Shown piece by piece: positions 34,395-43,449 of a stretch of 64,000 nt of DNA. The stretch covers positions 137,758 through 201,757 of the forward strand of contig CAJURQ010000002.1 in the NCBI GenBank assembly GCA_910588955.1, written 5' to 3'. Under the pieces are notes generated by a model that saw only the letters and a list, made by a program, of their open reading frames with translations, ran no database searches and was not told the DNA's origin. The DNA comes from an uncultured Lachnospiraceae bacterium (GTDB taxonomy: Bacteria; Bacillota; Clostridia; Lachnospirales; Lachnospiraceae). A program made the position numbers and the translations under genes. Each line of letters opens with the position of its first letter. The stretch's first letter is position 1.

Positions 34395-35652
34395 TTTCTT
34401 TCCCTATAACCTTTCTAAATATATCAAGTATTTTTTCAAAAGAACCGGTAATGTCAAATTCGTTACACCATTTTTGGTAAGCGGCTTTTTTCATCTGCAG
34501 CAGCTTTTCTTTTTCCTGTGTCAAAATCCTCCGTATCGCATCCGCAACCTCTTCCCCATCAGGCGCCGCAGACAGTAAAATGCCATTGTCTGCAATCATC
34601 TCCGTAATACCGCCCACATCCGTTCCGATAACGGGAACTCCGTATGACATGGCTTCCTGTATAGATACCGGGCAGCCGCCCTCTGTCTCAGACGTAGTGA
34701 TGAAGCAGTCCACCTGATTCTGTTCGTAATACGCCCTGACATTCTCGACATATCCGGCAAATGTATACCGTATATTATCCTTGTTACCAAGTTTTTGCTC
34801 CGCATAGTCCCGAAGCTTTTGCATCTCACTTCCATCGCCGATATGCGTCCAATGAATTTTTAACCCCTCAATCCGTGCAAGCCCGTCTACAATCAGCTGT
34901 ATCCGTTTCAATGGAATCATATTGGAACAGCTCAAGAGTTCCCGCTCTTCCTCCATCCCAACAGGCATCTGCCGATTTGGCTCTTCGATCCCCAGCTTAC
35001 AGACATGCAGTTTACTGCTGTCTGTCCCTTTATCTTTCACATGAGTCTTATAATATTCAGCTCCATACTCGCAGGCAAAAACAATCGCGTCTAATCTCTT
35101 CTCCATCTGGTGCCGAAACGGCTGCCTTTTGCCCGGCACCCGCTCGTGATATAAATCAATCCCATGTGTTCTTGTTATCACGCGAATATTAGAATGCCTG
35201 TCCTTTTCGCGGACCATACTGTAGCAAAAATATGCGTACCAGAACGAATAGCAGATTATTGGCTCTTCTGTCAGTAAAATGCCGCTTTGACGCAGTTTCT
35301 TCTGATCGCTTAGGGACTGCGCATAGAAAGCCAAAGATTGATAAAATCTTTCGCCTTTATTGCATTTGCCTTTCAGAATTTCCTTTAATTCAACTCTCCC
35401 ATCCCGATCCAGAAATATAGAAATAAGCGCCACTATCTTATCAGACACAGAAAGCTCCGGTCTCCCGAGGCATACTACTTTAATGTCCTCCGGCAGTTCG
35501 CTGCATATACCCTCTTCCATCTGTTCACGGTTCGCATGGGAAACAATCGTAATATCAAAGTACTGCCTAAGTCTCTCTATCTCCGGCAAAATAAAAGTTT
35601 TCTCACCTCTCCCGTAAGGAAAACTCTCTGTCGCCAAAATCAGCTTTCTCAT
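34375..35652 (-). CDS. GT4 family glycosyltransferase
   Basis: 425 residues, GT-B fold. N-terminal LATESFPYGRGEKTFILPEI; C-terminal domain with LLSCSNMIPLKRIQLIVDGLA, IHWTHIGDGSE, YTFAGYVEN and the donor-site stretch ETEGGCPVSIQEAMSYGVPVIGTDVGG, where E-x7-E is the usual GT4 pattern. It overlaps the GT8-like gene upstream by 4 bp. A decayed copy is at 32077-32692. Adds one sugar on the cytoplasmic side; donor unknown. Confidence 0.85.
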   Translation of the reverse strand: MRKLILATESFPYGRGEKTFILPEIERLRQYFDITIVSHANREQMEEGICSELPEDIKVVCLGRPELSVSDKIVALISIFLDRDGRVELKEILKGKCNKGERFYQSLAFYAQSLSDQKKLRQSGILLTEEPIICYSFWYAYFCYSMVREKDRHSNIRVITRTHGIDLYHERVPGKRQPFRHQMEKRLDAIVFACEYGAEYYKTHVKDKGTDSSKLHVCKLGIEEPNRQMPVGMEEERELLSCSNMIPLKRIQLIVDGLARIEGLKIHWTHIGDGSEMQKLRDYAEQKLGNKDNIRYTFAGYVENVRAYYEQNQVDCFITTSETEGGCPVSIQEAMSYGVPVIGTDVGGITEMIADNGILLSAAPDGEEVADAIRRILTQEKEKLLQMKKAAYQKWCNEFDITGSFEKILDIFRKVIGKENVKKKN

Positions 35653-36734
35653 CTGCTTTTTGCCTTTCCGAGCTCAATCGTTATCTTCCGGAATAGTATA
35701 GACAATCCCAATGAAATTCCTGCCGCTGCCGGCACTGCCAGGCAGCCGATCCAATCCGACCGCACAACCGCACAAAATATCATAAGTATCAATGTCATAC
35801 CTGTCATCGCGCACAGCAGGACATTTTTATACGTAATATTTTTCGCAATCTCCTGTTGCTTCTTTCTCGTATTATTGTAAAACTGCCACTGGCGTTCTAT
35901 ATATTCTTTATAATAGGGGCTGTCTGCAGCATACCGCCACCAAACACTGTATCCCGGAACCAAAAATACAGGGTTCCATGGTTTGCTGTAATCCCCATAG
36001 GAGGAAAAATGTATGATCTTCGCTGTCTTCTCGCACTCCGCAACATAATCGTATCCCAGCTCCTCCATGTACCTCTCATTTTCATCTATGCAGGCAGTGC
36101 GCGCCGGAATATATTTAATCTTATCTCGAAACAATACGCCAAAGGTAAGTTCCATCATAGAATTACCCGCTGTTTCCCGAATCTTTGCATCTGCATTTAA
36201 AATATCCTCTAACGAAAAATCGCTTTGTATCCTTTTTACGTCATACACCGACAGCACAAACGTCAGGCATTCGCCGCCTACCCTTTTCATAAAATTCCGA
36301 TGATTCTCGGGCTTATGCTCCGGTCCTGAACTTATCACATAGTTTCCATCAAAATCGGTATGATAGATTTCCGAAAGATCCCCTACGACGACGGTATCTG
36401 ATTCAATCGCAATGATCCTGTCTACGTCTTCCGGAAGCAGCTCATGAAACATCCAATAACTGGACATAGCGCCCACCGCCCAGTGATCGTTCGGACCAAA
36501 CTGAATATGTCTGCTCGCCGCTTCCTCGTCAAATTTCAAGATTATGATGTGATGTCCAAATTTCTGCGCCAGCTCATTCTCATATATTAAGTCTGAGACT
36601 TCCAGATCCTCGGATACGATATACAAATATATTTCAGAATCCTGATTTTTTTCAAACAACGACTTTATTGCGACATACGCATACTTATAATTTTTTTTGC
36701 CCGTCGTCAGATATACATTCATTCGTGCCCGCAT
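35649..36734 (-). CDS. GT8-like glycosyltransferase with two C-terminal membrane helices
   Basis: 361 residues. The start MNVYLTTGKKNYKYAYVAIKSLFE and the metal-site region IIAIESDTVVVGD resemble GT8, with ESD in place of the usual DxD. IIHFSSYGDYSKPW matches the family's closing His motif. Residues about 300-345 form two hydrophobic helices, an anchor not usual for GT8. ATG 36734 is used; an ATG four codons later is possible. The 3' end was copied to 32680-32763. Confidence 0.72.
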   Translation of the reverse strand: MRARMNVYLTTGKKNYKYAYVAIKSLFEKNQDSEIYLYIVSEDLEVSDLIYENELAQKFGHHIIILKFDEEAASRHIQFGPNDHWAVGAMSSYWMFHELLPEDVDRIIAIESDTVVVGDLSEIYHTDFDGNYVISSGPEHKPENHRNFMKRVGGECLTFVLSVYDVKRIQSDFSLEDILNADAKIRETAGNSMMELTFGVLFRDKIKYIPARTACIDENERYMEELGYDYVAECEKTAKIIHFSSYGDYSKPWNPVFLVPGYSVWWRYAADSPYYKEYIERQWQFYNNTRKKQQEIAKNITYKNVLLCAMTGMTLILMIFCAVVRSDWIGCLAVPAAAGISLGLSILFRKITIELGKAKSR

Positions 36735-36777
36735 ATAATTTACCCGTATCCGTTATTCCCTTTCCAGAAAACCGCCT

Positions 36778-37950
36778 TTAAAGCAGCGCCTTCATTTTCT
36801 CTTCCAAAAAATCTACTTTCTTTTGTATTCGATAGTTCTCCTCAGCATATGCGTTTGCCAGCATACCATTTCTTCTTCGCATATCCGGCTCTTCATATGC
36901 CTGCTTCATCAGCTGCGTCAACTCCTCCTCCGTCTCAAATAACTGCACTCCCGGAATCTGCGAAACATGTCCTACATTCGTAGATAAGATCAAAAGTCCT
37001 CCCGCCGATGCTTCACAGATAGAAATTGACATTGCTTCCCAGCTGCTTGCCGACACATATACATCTGCCTTCCTGTATCGTTCCAACACCTCGCTTCTTG
37101 GAATGCTCACCCATATATCAATCTTGCCCCGAAAATCCGTCTTTTCCTCAATCGCCCGCTTCATTTCCAGCAATTCATTATAATATTCATTTTTTTCCGA
37201 ACCAATCAATACCAATCTGGTATTAGGAATATCAGCCGCCGCATAAGCTCTTATAAGTTTTGCCTGATCTTTGCGTTTCTCGTAATTTGATACGTTGATA
37301 AAAACCAGTTCTTTCGCACCGTCAATCAAATACGCTTTCCTCTCAAAAAAAATATCCTCCACTGCATTTTCCAGAATCATACCGTTCCGAAGACCATGCT
37401 GCCACATATATTGGCATAACTTTTCACCTTGAAACAGATATGCTGCCAGATCAAACCGTGCTACATCCATGGGAAGCTGCTCTTTATATCTCTTCCAGTA
37501 TCTTTCATTACTCACTCTGACCAGATCAGCCAGAATCTGTTTCCGCAAACGGATTTTTTTCACCTGTTCCCATACATGATATTCTTTCAGGCAGGAGGCA
37601 CCATGTGTCAACAAAACTTTTTTCCCCGGCAGCCTGTCCAATTCTCTCTTAAACCAGTCATATCCCCAGCTTTGGACACTCACAACAACTAAAATATCCG
37701 GTTGATATTCCAAAATATATTTTTTTGCGAGTGTTTTCTCTCCCTTAAGATAGCAGAAATAGCGGTTTCGTCTGGCTTTGACACGATCTATCCGTACACC
37801 GTTATGCTCCTCGCCCCTGTTAAAGCTTGACAGACTTGCCACCACACGAACTTCATGTTTTTTAGCCAATCCCTCAGCTAAATATTGTGTTACCTGTGAC
37901 ACGCCATCCTGCGACGGCCAATATGAAATTGCCAAAAACATGATCTTCAT
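36778..37950 (-). CDS. GT4 family glycosyltransferase
   Basis: 390 residues, GT-B fold. The N-terminus MKIMFLAISYWPSQDGVSQVTQYLAEGLA is the acceptor domain start; FINVSNYEKRKDQAKLIRAYA and YVSASSWEAMSISICEASAGGLLILSTNVG form the donor site with the E-x7-E pattern. It is soluble or peripheral. Neighbouring genes are other transferases, so it likely adds one sugar of the repeat unit. Confidence 0.85.
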   Translation of the reverse strand: MKIMFLAISYWPSQDGVSQVTQYLAEGLAKKHEVRVVASLSSFNRGEEHNGVRIDRVKARRNRYFCYLKGEKTLAKKYILEYQPDILVVVSVQSWGYDWFKRELDRLPGKKVLLTHGASCLKEYHVWEQVKKIRLRKQILADLVRVSNERYWKRYKEQLPMDVARFDLAAYLFQGEKLCQYMWQHGLRNGMILENAVEDIFFERKAYLIDGAKELVFINVSNYEKRKDQAKLIRAYAAADIPNTRLVLIGSEKNEYYNELLEMKRAIEEKTDFRGKIDIWVSIPRSEVLERYRKADVYVSASSWEAMSISICEASAGGLLILSTNVGHVSQIPGVQLFETEEELTQLMKQAYEEPDMRRRNGMLANAYAEENYRIQKKVDFLEEKMKALL

Positions 37951-37998
37951 ATCTGCTCTTTCATTCTCCCTGTTTTTCCGGCTCTAACGTGCTATGCT

Positions 37999-39057
37999 TC
38001 AGCCCGGTCTTCTCGCATTCTCACTCTCGCTGAAGCTGTTTTTGTTATGATACAGCCCGTTATTAATCAGGCAGTAGTCCTCCCACTCCCGCTCAAACCA
38101 TGCCCTGCGCATCACTCGCGCGATAAAGGTAATATTTGAATACCCGCAGACTATTCCCTCGCAATGTGTCAGCGTATACTGATCCCGCAGCACCTCGAGT
38201 CCAAGTCTGTAATGGTGGTTTTTCCGATCCGACTTACTGAACGCTATGGATTCGCCGCTGCCGTCATCCCTGTAAGTATCGTCATACACCTTAACCGCCT
38301 CGCCAAATTCCTTTTTAAACCGTTCCACCACAGCATTTTCATCTGTCGCAAGGAAAATCTGTTCATAGTCCTTCGTATTCAACAGCTCCCTGACCTTCTC
38401 TATCTCCTGCTCCACCTGTACCGGTACCGGATGGTTGTTGTACCCTTTATTAAAATCGGTTCCCCTGTAATGTACCGCTATTGTCTTCTTATCCCCTAAC
38501 AGCTTGCCATACTCGTCCTTCAGATATTTTTCCGTCTCGTCATTATAACGGATGTATTTCCGAAGCATCCTCGCCATGGCATCTATATAGTCCTTGGACA
38601 CATCATAGCTGACCGCTCCATAAAGCGCCTTCACCTGACTGCAATGCCACGTCTCATGATTCAGCACGTATGAGGCATTCGCAATAGACATCACCTCCGA
38701 CGCCGGCTTGAAGTAATGCAGAAAAGCATTCTTCTCCCCGCAAATACCTTCCGGCTCATAATAGACATAGTTCTCTCCCCAGTGAATATAAGGCGCCAGC
38801 CCTCTGTCATCCGCATAGTGAAGCTTGATCAGCGTCATCCCGAGTTCCGCAAAAAAACCGATGCCGTTTCCGGTTTCCCCGGCATTATACACAATGCGCC
38901 CCTGATACTCGTCCCCATAATGATGCAGTTCCAGAAAATCCGGACTGTGATATCCGTTTAACACCATGTTTCTAAAATCAGCCTTACCGCTGTGCAGCCT
39001 GCATCGGTTCCAAAAGACCAGCTTCTCCGATTTTCTCAAAATATCCATCAAACTCAT
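37999..39057 (-). CDS. Fucosyltransferase-like protein (NodZ/GT23-type fold)
   Basis: 352 residues. TIAVHYRGTDFNKGYNNHP resembles the HxRxGD donor-binding motif of NodZ-type alpha-1,6-fucosyltransferases, followed by IFLATDENAVVERF and late CEGIVCGYSNITFIARVM, the C-terminal nucleotide-binding stretch of that superfamily. Family assignment is by motif likeness only. With the GT11-like gene it suggests the glycan carries fucose or another GDP-activated deoxy sugar. It ends 48 bp before the next GT4. Confidence 0.6.
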   Translation of the reverse strand: MSLMDILRKSEKLVFWNRCRLHSGKADFRNMVLNGYHSPDFLELHHYGDEYQGRIVYNAGETGNGIGFFAELGMTLIKLHYADDRGLAPYIHWGENYVYYEPEGICGEKNAFLHYFKPASEVMSIANASYVLNHETWHCSQVKALYGAVSYDVSKDYIDAMARMLRKYIRYNDETEKYLKDEYGKLLGDKKTIAVHYRGTDFNKGYNNHPVPVQVEQEIEKVRELLNTKDYEQIFLATDENAVVERFKKEFGEAVKVYDDTYRDDGSGESIAFSKSDRKNHHYRLGLEVLRDQYTLTHCEGIVCGYSNITFIARVMRRAWFEREWEDYCLINNGLYHNKNSFSESENARRPG

Positions 39058-39079
39058 GAGTACATATCCTTCCCGTCTC

Positions 39080-39601
39080 CTACACGCCGATCCCGTAAAT
39101 CTCCGCCGTCACTTTTTCCCATTCGCCCCGCGACCGCAGCAGATGTTCCACAATATCCCGCACCGCTCCGTAGCCGCCCTTGATCGTGGACACATAATCC
39201 GCGCATGCCTTCACCTCCGCGCAGGCGTCCTCGGGGCATCCCGCAAATCCGCAGCGGCTCATGCCCGGCAGATCGTTCAGGTCATCCCCCAGATAACCGA
39301 TCTCGTCCCATGAAGTGCCCTGCTCACGCAGAAACTCCTCCAGATAGGACACTTTATCCTTACAGTTCTGCACGAGAAAATCCACCTTCATCTCGCCCAT
39401 GCGTCTCGTCGTAGCGGCGCATTCCCTGCCCGTGAGGACAAGAAGCTTTATCCCCGCCCTTCGTGCCGCGAAAAATCCCGCCCCGTCCTTGGTACAGAAT
39501 TTTTTCAGTTCGTTACCGTGCTCATCATAGAAAACCCCCGCATCCGTCATGGTGCCGTCCACGTCAATCACAAGGTATTTGATTTTCTGCCAATCTCCCA
39601 T
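39080..39601 (-). CDS. KdsC-like HAD phosphatase
   Basis: 173 residues, the whole length of the KdsC family (no cap domain). Asp13 and Asp15 in LVIDVDGTMTDAG are the nucleophile pair; VLTGRE and YLGDDLNDL are motifs II and IV. Members remove phosphate from Kdo-8-phosphate or related sugar acid phosphates and work as tetramers. It follows the aldolase and the CMP-transferase genes, so the substrate is probably the phosphate of an unusual keto sugar acid. It is also paralogous to the C-terminal half of the fusion at 20790-21962. Confidence 0.85.
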   Translation of the reverse strand: MGDWQKIKYLVIDVDGTMTDAGVFYDEHGNELKKFCTKDGAGFFAARRAGIKLLVLTGRECAATTRRMGEMKVDFLVQNCKDKVSYLEEFLREQGTSWDEIGYLGDDLNDLPGMSRCGFAGCPEDACAEVKACADYVSTIKGGYGAVRDIVEHLLRSRGEWEKVTAEIYGIGV

Positions 39602-39646
39602 TTTCAGTTCCTTTCCGAGCGCTCCGCCTGTACGCCGTGTTTCACA

Positions 39647-41248
39647 TCAGTCTTGGTTCCGATAAAGCGATTTCGTCAGATACAGAATGTTCATCTGCTT
39701 TTCCATCTGACCCATTCGCTCCTTGATTCTCCTGTTTTCCTCATCGCCTTTTGTATGCTGGCTCGCCATATAGTCCGCCACATAGTTCTCCCTGCTGCCG
39801 GCGCGGTAGCCGTCGAACCCGGCGAGCGCCACATCCGCCACATCCAGTTTTTTCAACAGCCGCAGCAGTATTATGACACTATTGTCATATGGTCTTTCCT
39901 CGTCAAAATGCAAATCCGTATAGTTGACAATCATGGGCTTACCGCCGCCAAGTCTCTCGTCCGCGCACATCTCAAGCAGGTTGGACGTAACCACAAGCGC
40001 CGGCATATTCTTTTTGCCGAGCATCATCTCAAAACGCATGGCGTTGCAGCAGAAAACATAATCCGCCTCATATGTCTCCGGCACGAAATTCGCCGAGAAT
40101 ACAACCGGATTTTCTTCCGCGATATAGCGGTCAATCCTCTCCCTTTCCCCAAGAATGCTGGAACCCGGCGCCAGAATCAGGCATTTCTTTCCAGCCAGTT
40201 TCCCTGCCATGTCCTTGAGCGTCTGCGCATCGTCAACCGCTTTATTCTGAAAATCCTGATACAGCCCTTCGATATACGCCTCGTCGTAGGCTGTCTTCTT
40301 GTGCTCCTCAATACTTCCGAGAATCTGGTTGATCTGTTTCGCCCGGAGCCGTCCCTTGTCCAACAAAAATTCCGCATAGTTGCGGTGGAGATTATATTTC
40401 GCGGACAGCGCGTACGCCGTGCTGTAGCCCCACGGCTCTATCTGCTTCAGCCGTGCGATATGGTCGTCAATGCCGTCCAGCACCGGGTTTACGTCATAGT
40501 GTCCGGACTCGCGTTTATTCATGTAATCCATGATGAGCTCCATGCAGAGATTACCCGGAGAACGCCCCATGCCGAGCATGGACGCATCGATCACGCAGTC
40601 CCTGCCGCTCGCCTTCATGCCGATAAAATCCTGCGCCAGAGAATAGGACAGCGCCAGGTTCTCGTGCAGATGCAGACCAATCACAATATCCTTGCGGAGA
40701 TTGTGCTCGATCAGGGAATAGATCCGCTGCAGGTCGTCCTTCATCATGGAACCGAAGGTGTCCACAATCGAAAAGGCGTAAGGCTGTATCTCGTTGATCT
40801 TCTGCAGCAGACGCAAAATCATCTCGTCCGAGTACCCCATGATATTGATGGGATTGGCAAACACCTTGTACCCCTTATCCTTCACCCTGCGGATATACGC
40901 CAGTCCCTCGTCGATATCATAGTCGTGAAAGGTCACCCGCAGCGCGTCTATCGTCTTCCCGTCATAAGGCTCCAGCTTGTCAATGCTGTATTTATTGTGC
41001 AGCGACATGGCGGTAAACTTCGTATTGCCGCGGTTTTCCGGCAGAATGCGGGCAATCTCGGCACAGTTGTTGTAGAGGGATCGGTTCGGATCATAGGCGC
41101 AGTCGCGCAGAAATCCCACCTCGATATAGTCCACGCCGGACTCGATCAGTTTCGACAGGATGTCCCGGATTGTGTATTCGCCGAAATTCCAGTCGTTGAT
41201 ATACCCGCCGTCGCGGAGGGTGCAGTCTAATAGTTTAATCTCTGACAT
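39647..41248 (-). CDS. DRE-TIM aldolase fused to a C-terminal Rossmann-like module (copy 2)
   Basis: 533 residues, paralogous along the whole length to 17519-19150. Barrel motifs: Arg12-Asp13 in LDCTLRDG, DTFG 163-166, His193/His195 in GLHLHENLA, GMGRSPGN 226-233. The C-terminal module (about 350-533) has CLILAPGSSILGERE, NPVVFSAN, DYVFCCN and VALAGFDGYRAG. It sits between a CMP-sugar transferase and a KdsC-like phosphatase, where a NeuB or KdsA synthase would be expected. I infer that it builds the carbon skeleton of a keto sugar acid from pyruvate and an aldehyde. No known enzyme with this two-domain layout comes to mind. Confidence 0.75.
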   Translation of the reverse strand: MSEIKLLDCTLRDGGYINDWNFGEYTIRDILSKLIESGVDYIEVGFLRDCAYDPNRSLYNNCAEIARILPENRGNTKFTAMSLHNKYSIDKLEPYDGKTIDALRVTFHDYDIDEGLAYIRRVKDKGYKVFANPINIMGYSDEMILRLLQKINEIQPYAFSIVDTFGSMMKDDLQRIYSLIEHNLRKDIVIGLHLHENLALSYSLAQDFIGMKASGRDCVIDASMLGMGRSPGNLCMELIMDYMNKRESGHYDVNPVLDGIDDHIARLKQIEPWGYSTAYALSAKYNLHRNYAEFLLDKGRLRAKQINQILGSIEEHKKTAYDEAYIEGLYQDFQNKAVDDAQTLKDMAGKLAGKKCLILAPGSSILGERERIDRYIAEENPVVFSANFVPETYEADYVFCCNAMRFEMMLGKKNMPALVVTSNLLEMCADERLGGGKPMIVNYTDLHFDEERPYDNSVIILLRLLKKLDVADVALAGFDGYRAGSRENYVADYMASQHTKGDEENRRIKERMGQMEKQMNILYLTKSLYRNQD

Positions 41249-41268
41249 AGTTCTCCTTTTGCCTGTCT

Positions 41269-41949
41269 TTACACCGTCGGATTTGGATCCTTCATGGCGT
41301 ACAATGCCTTTGCCATCTCGTAATCGTACAGATCGTCGATGTCAGCGGCTTCGCGTTTATTGATAACAAGCTGATAATACTTCGGTCCGTAATTGTAATG
41401 CCACTCGCGCACCTTCTCGGTGGGCGCCAGATCGATGCCGTTCGTAAAATGATACATCATCGGCAGCTGCTCGGAATTTTTGTGCTCCAATCCCATCTTG
41501 AAGTTCATGGGTCCATTGTCGTCCATCAGATAGGTCTGATAGGGGGACACCGTAATCAGGGAATCGTATCCCTCCTTCAGCTTCTCGAAGTATACCTTGA
41601 TCGCCTTCTCGTACAGATAAGGCTCCACGCAGGGCGAAGTTGCACAGGCATAGAGAAGATGATCTCCCTCGATCGTATCGCACAGGTACTCCAAGAACAT
41701 ACCGAATGGCACAGATTCATTGGCGTACTGCTCAGGTCTTTTGATCGCCTTCACTCCGCATTTTTCGCCGATGGCAAGCATCTCGTCGGAATCCGAGGAC
41801 ACGATAATCTCATGGAGTCCTTTCACCTGCTTCAACTGCTCGATCTTGTGCTGTAATAAATTGGAATCACCGAAAGGTAAAATGTTCTTGTTGGGCAGTC
41901 TCGTGCTGTTTCCCTTCACCGGTACTACTGCTGTAATCTTATCGCTCAT
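41269..41949 (-). CDS. Acylneuraminate cytidylyltransferase family (CMP-sugar synthetase)
   Basis: 226 residues. AVVPVKGNSTRLPNKNILPFG is the CTP-binding signature of the NeuA/KdsB group, then IIVSSDSDEM and YACATSPCVEP. It activates a sugar acid as its CMP derivative. It is encoded 20 bp before the aldolase copy 2 and is a separate, stand-alone counterpart of the fused NeuA domain at 20790-21962; the two share only family motifs, so they likely act on different sugars. ATG at 41949. Confidence 0.85.
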   Translation of the reverse strand: MSDKITAVVPVKGNSTRLPNKNILPFGDSNLLQHKIEQLKQVKGLHEIIVSSDSDEMLAIGEKCGVKAIKRPEQYANESVPFGMFLEYLCDTIEGDHLLYACATSPCVEPYLYEKAIKVYFEKLKEGYDSLITVSPYQTYLMDDNGPMNFKMGLEHKNSEQLPMMYHFTNGIDLAPTEKVREWHYNYGPKYYQLVINKREAADIDDLYDYEMAKALYAMKDPNPTV

Positions 41950-42015
41950 GTTCTTTTCCTCCGTTTCTAAACCGTAATATTGTCAGTTTTTCTTTTTCCA
42001 CAGCCTTCCATTCAT

Positions 42016-43401
42016 CTATGATGTTTTCCCGGCTGCCAGTTGTTCTGCGATCTTCCCTATAATTGCCGCGATTTCTTCGTCGCTGGTTTTTTCAAACTCA
42101 TGTGCGATCTGTTCCAGTTTCCGTCTCGCGGCACGCTTATTCTCCAGCCATTTCCATTTAGGGCTGTCGCTTTCCACCATGGTCAGATATATATTATAGA
42201 GCGGCGTAACCTTGGTCAATGCCTTTATCAGTTTCTCCGCAGCGACCATCTTATGATAGTATTCTTTTAACTGTTCTTTCGTTAAATTATAATACGGATT
42301 TTTTATCACTTCCTCCGCCATATCCGCAAATTTGATATAGCTCGGTTTATTCCAGTCAATCGTGTATACTTCGTCAATCAGTTTCTCGCTGACCGGAAAC
42401 GGTCTGTCATCCCCCTCGATCGTCTTCGCAAAATCCTCAAAATCAGATATCTTATCCGCATCTTTCAAAAAAGCCAGCTCATAATCCGCGGGTACAGGAA
42501 CCGGAAACAACAGATAGCACATTTTTCTGCCGAAGAAAGCTTCCACAAACGTAGAGCTGTTTCCCGTATATATTTTATCGCTTATCAGAATCCACTGTTT
42601 AACAGACTGCCCTCCAATCACTTTAAAATTGGAATATTTTGCGGTCATCTCATCCGCCTGCCTGCTCTCCTCTCCGGGATGCGGTCTGTAAACGAACACG
42701 ATATCCTGTCTCTGCTCACAAATCTTCCCCATCCATTCCAAAATAATTTTCTTTGACGGGAGCATACATTCCTTATAATAGTATCTCCAGCCTTCCCCAA
42801 AACGCCTGCACATCTCTTTGAGATATTCCTCCGAATGATAATCGGAAAAATACGGTGAAATAAAGAGGAATATCTTCTTATCCGCCGGAATGTCATATTC
42901 CTTCAAGACTTCCTCCTTGGAGAGATAGTAGCCTTTCAGCTCCTCGCGCAGAAAATCCATCCCCACATGACCGATCAGTTTTACTTTTTTCGGATCCATC
43001 TTCGCCACTTCCAGCATACGCTTCTTGTTCATCTCACCCCACGAGATCCGAACCACATCCTTTGCCACGCCGGAATAATTTTTATATGCTTTCGTGTCCT
43101 TCTCGTCCATGGGAAAAACAATATTTTCCCACTGCATATCGATCAGCTTGTCAAATTTAACAAAATTTTTCGTGTGCCATTCGATGGAGCTGTTCTGGTA
43201 ACACGCCATGGTTACTACCACTTTTGCATGATAGATCGGGCGCATCGCTTTCAGCGCTTCCGCATCTTCAATGTGGACAATCTTAACCTTATATCCCCTG
43301 CGATCCAGCTCGTATTTTAACAGGCAGAGATTTTCCAATTCCCTGACTTTATGCTCATAAATAAACAAAAAATCCAGTTCTTCTATCTTGTACTTTACCA
43401 T
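42016..43401 (-). CDS. KpsS-like surface polysaccharide glycosyltransferase
   Basis: About 461 residues from the ATG at 43401, which has AGGA 6 nt upstream; the frame extends 14 codons further but without a better site. It is a GT-B-like protein: YEHKVRELENLCLLKYELDRRGY at the start, LFISPYFSDYHSEEY in the middle, then FVYRPHPGEE and YTGNSSTFVEAFFGRKMCYLL, the HP and S/T motifs of capsule Kdo/sialyl transferases. It lies 66 bp upstream of the CMP-transferase, so it probably uses the CMP-sugar acid made there. Confidence 0.65.
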   Translation of the reverse strand: MVKYKIEELDFLFIYEHKVRELENLCLLKYELDRRGYKVKIVHIEDAEALKAMRPIYHAKVVVTMACYQNSSIEWHTKNFVKFDKLIDMQWENIVFPMDEKDTKAYKNYSGVAKDVVRISWGEMNKKRMLEVAKMDPKKVKLIGHVGMDFLREELKGYYLSKEEVLKEYDIPADKKIFLFISPYFSDYHSEEYLKEMCRRFGEGWRYYYKECMLPSKKIILEWMGKICEQRQDIVFVYRPHPGEESRQADEMTAKYSNFKVIGGQSVKQWILISDKIYTGNSSTFVEAFFGRKMCYLLFPVPVPADYELAFLKDADKISDFEDFAKTIEGDDRPFPVSEKLIDEVYTIDWNKPSYIKFADMAEEVIKNPYYNLTKEQLKEYYHKMVAAEKLIKALTKVTPLYNIYLTMVESDSPKWKWLENKRAARRKLEQIAHEFEKTSDEEIAAIIGKIAEQLAAGKTS

Positions 43402-43449
43402 TGAGTTCCTGTCCCTCCGGTTTCCTGAATAATTTTCTTTCAACCCGAA

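Noticed and set aside
39518..41230. Plus-strand 570-codon frame across the second aldolase gene
   Set aside because: It mirrors the GC-rich codon pattern of the minus-strand aldolase, has no recognisable domain and lacks a ribosome site; the minus frame is a clear enzyme.
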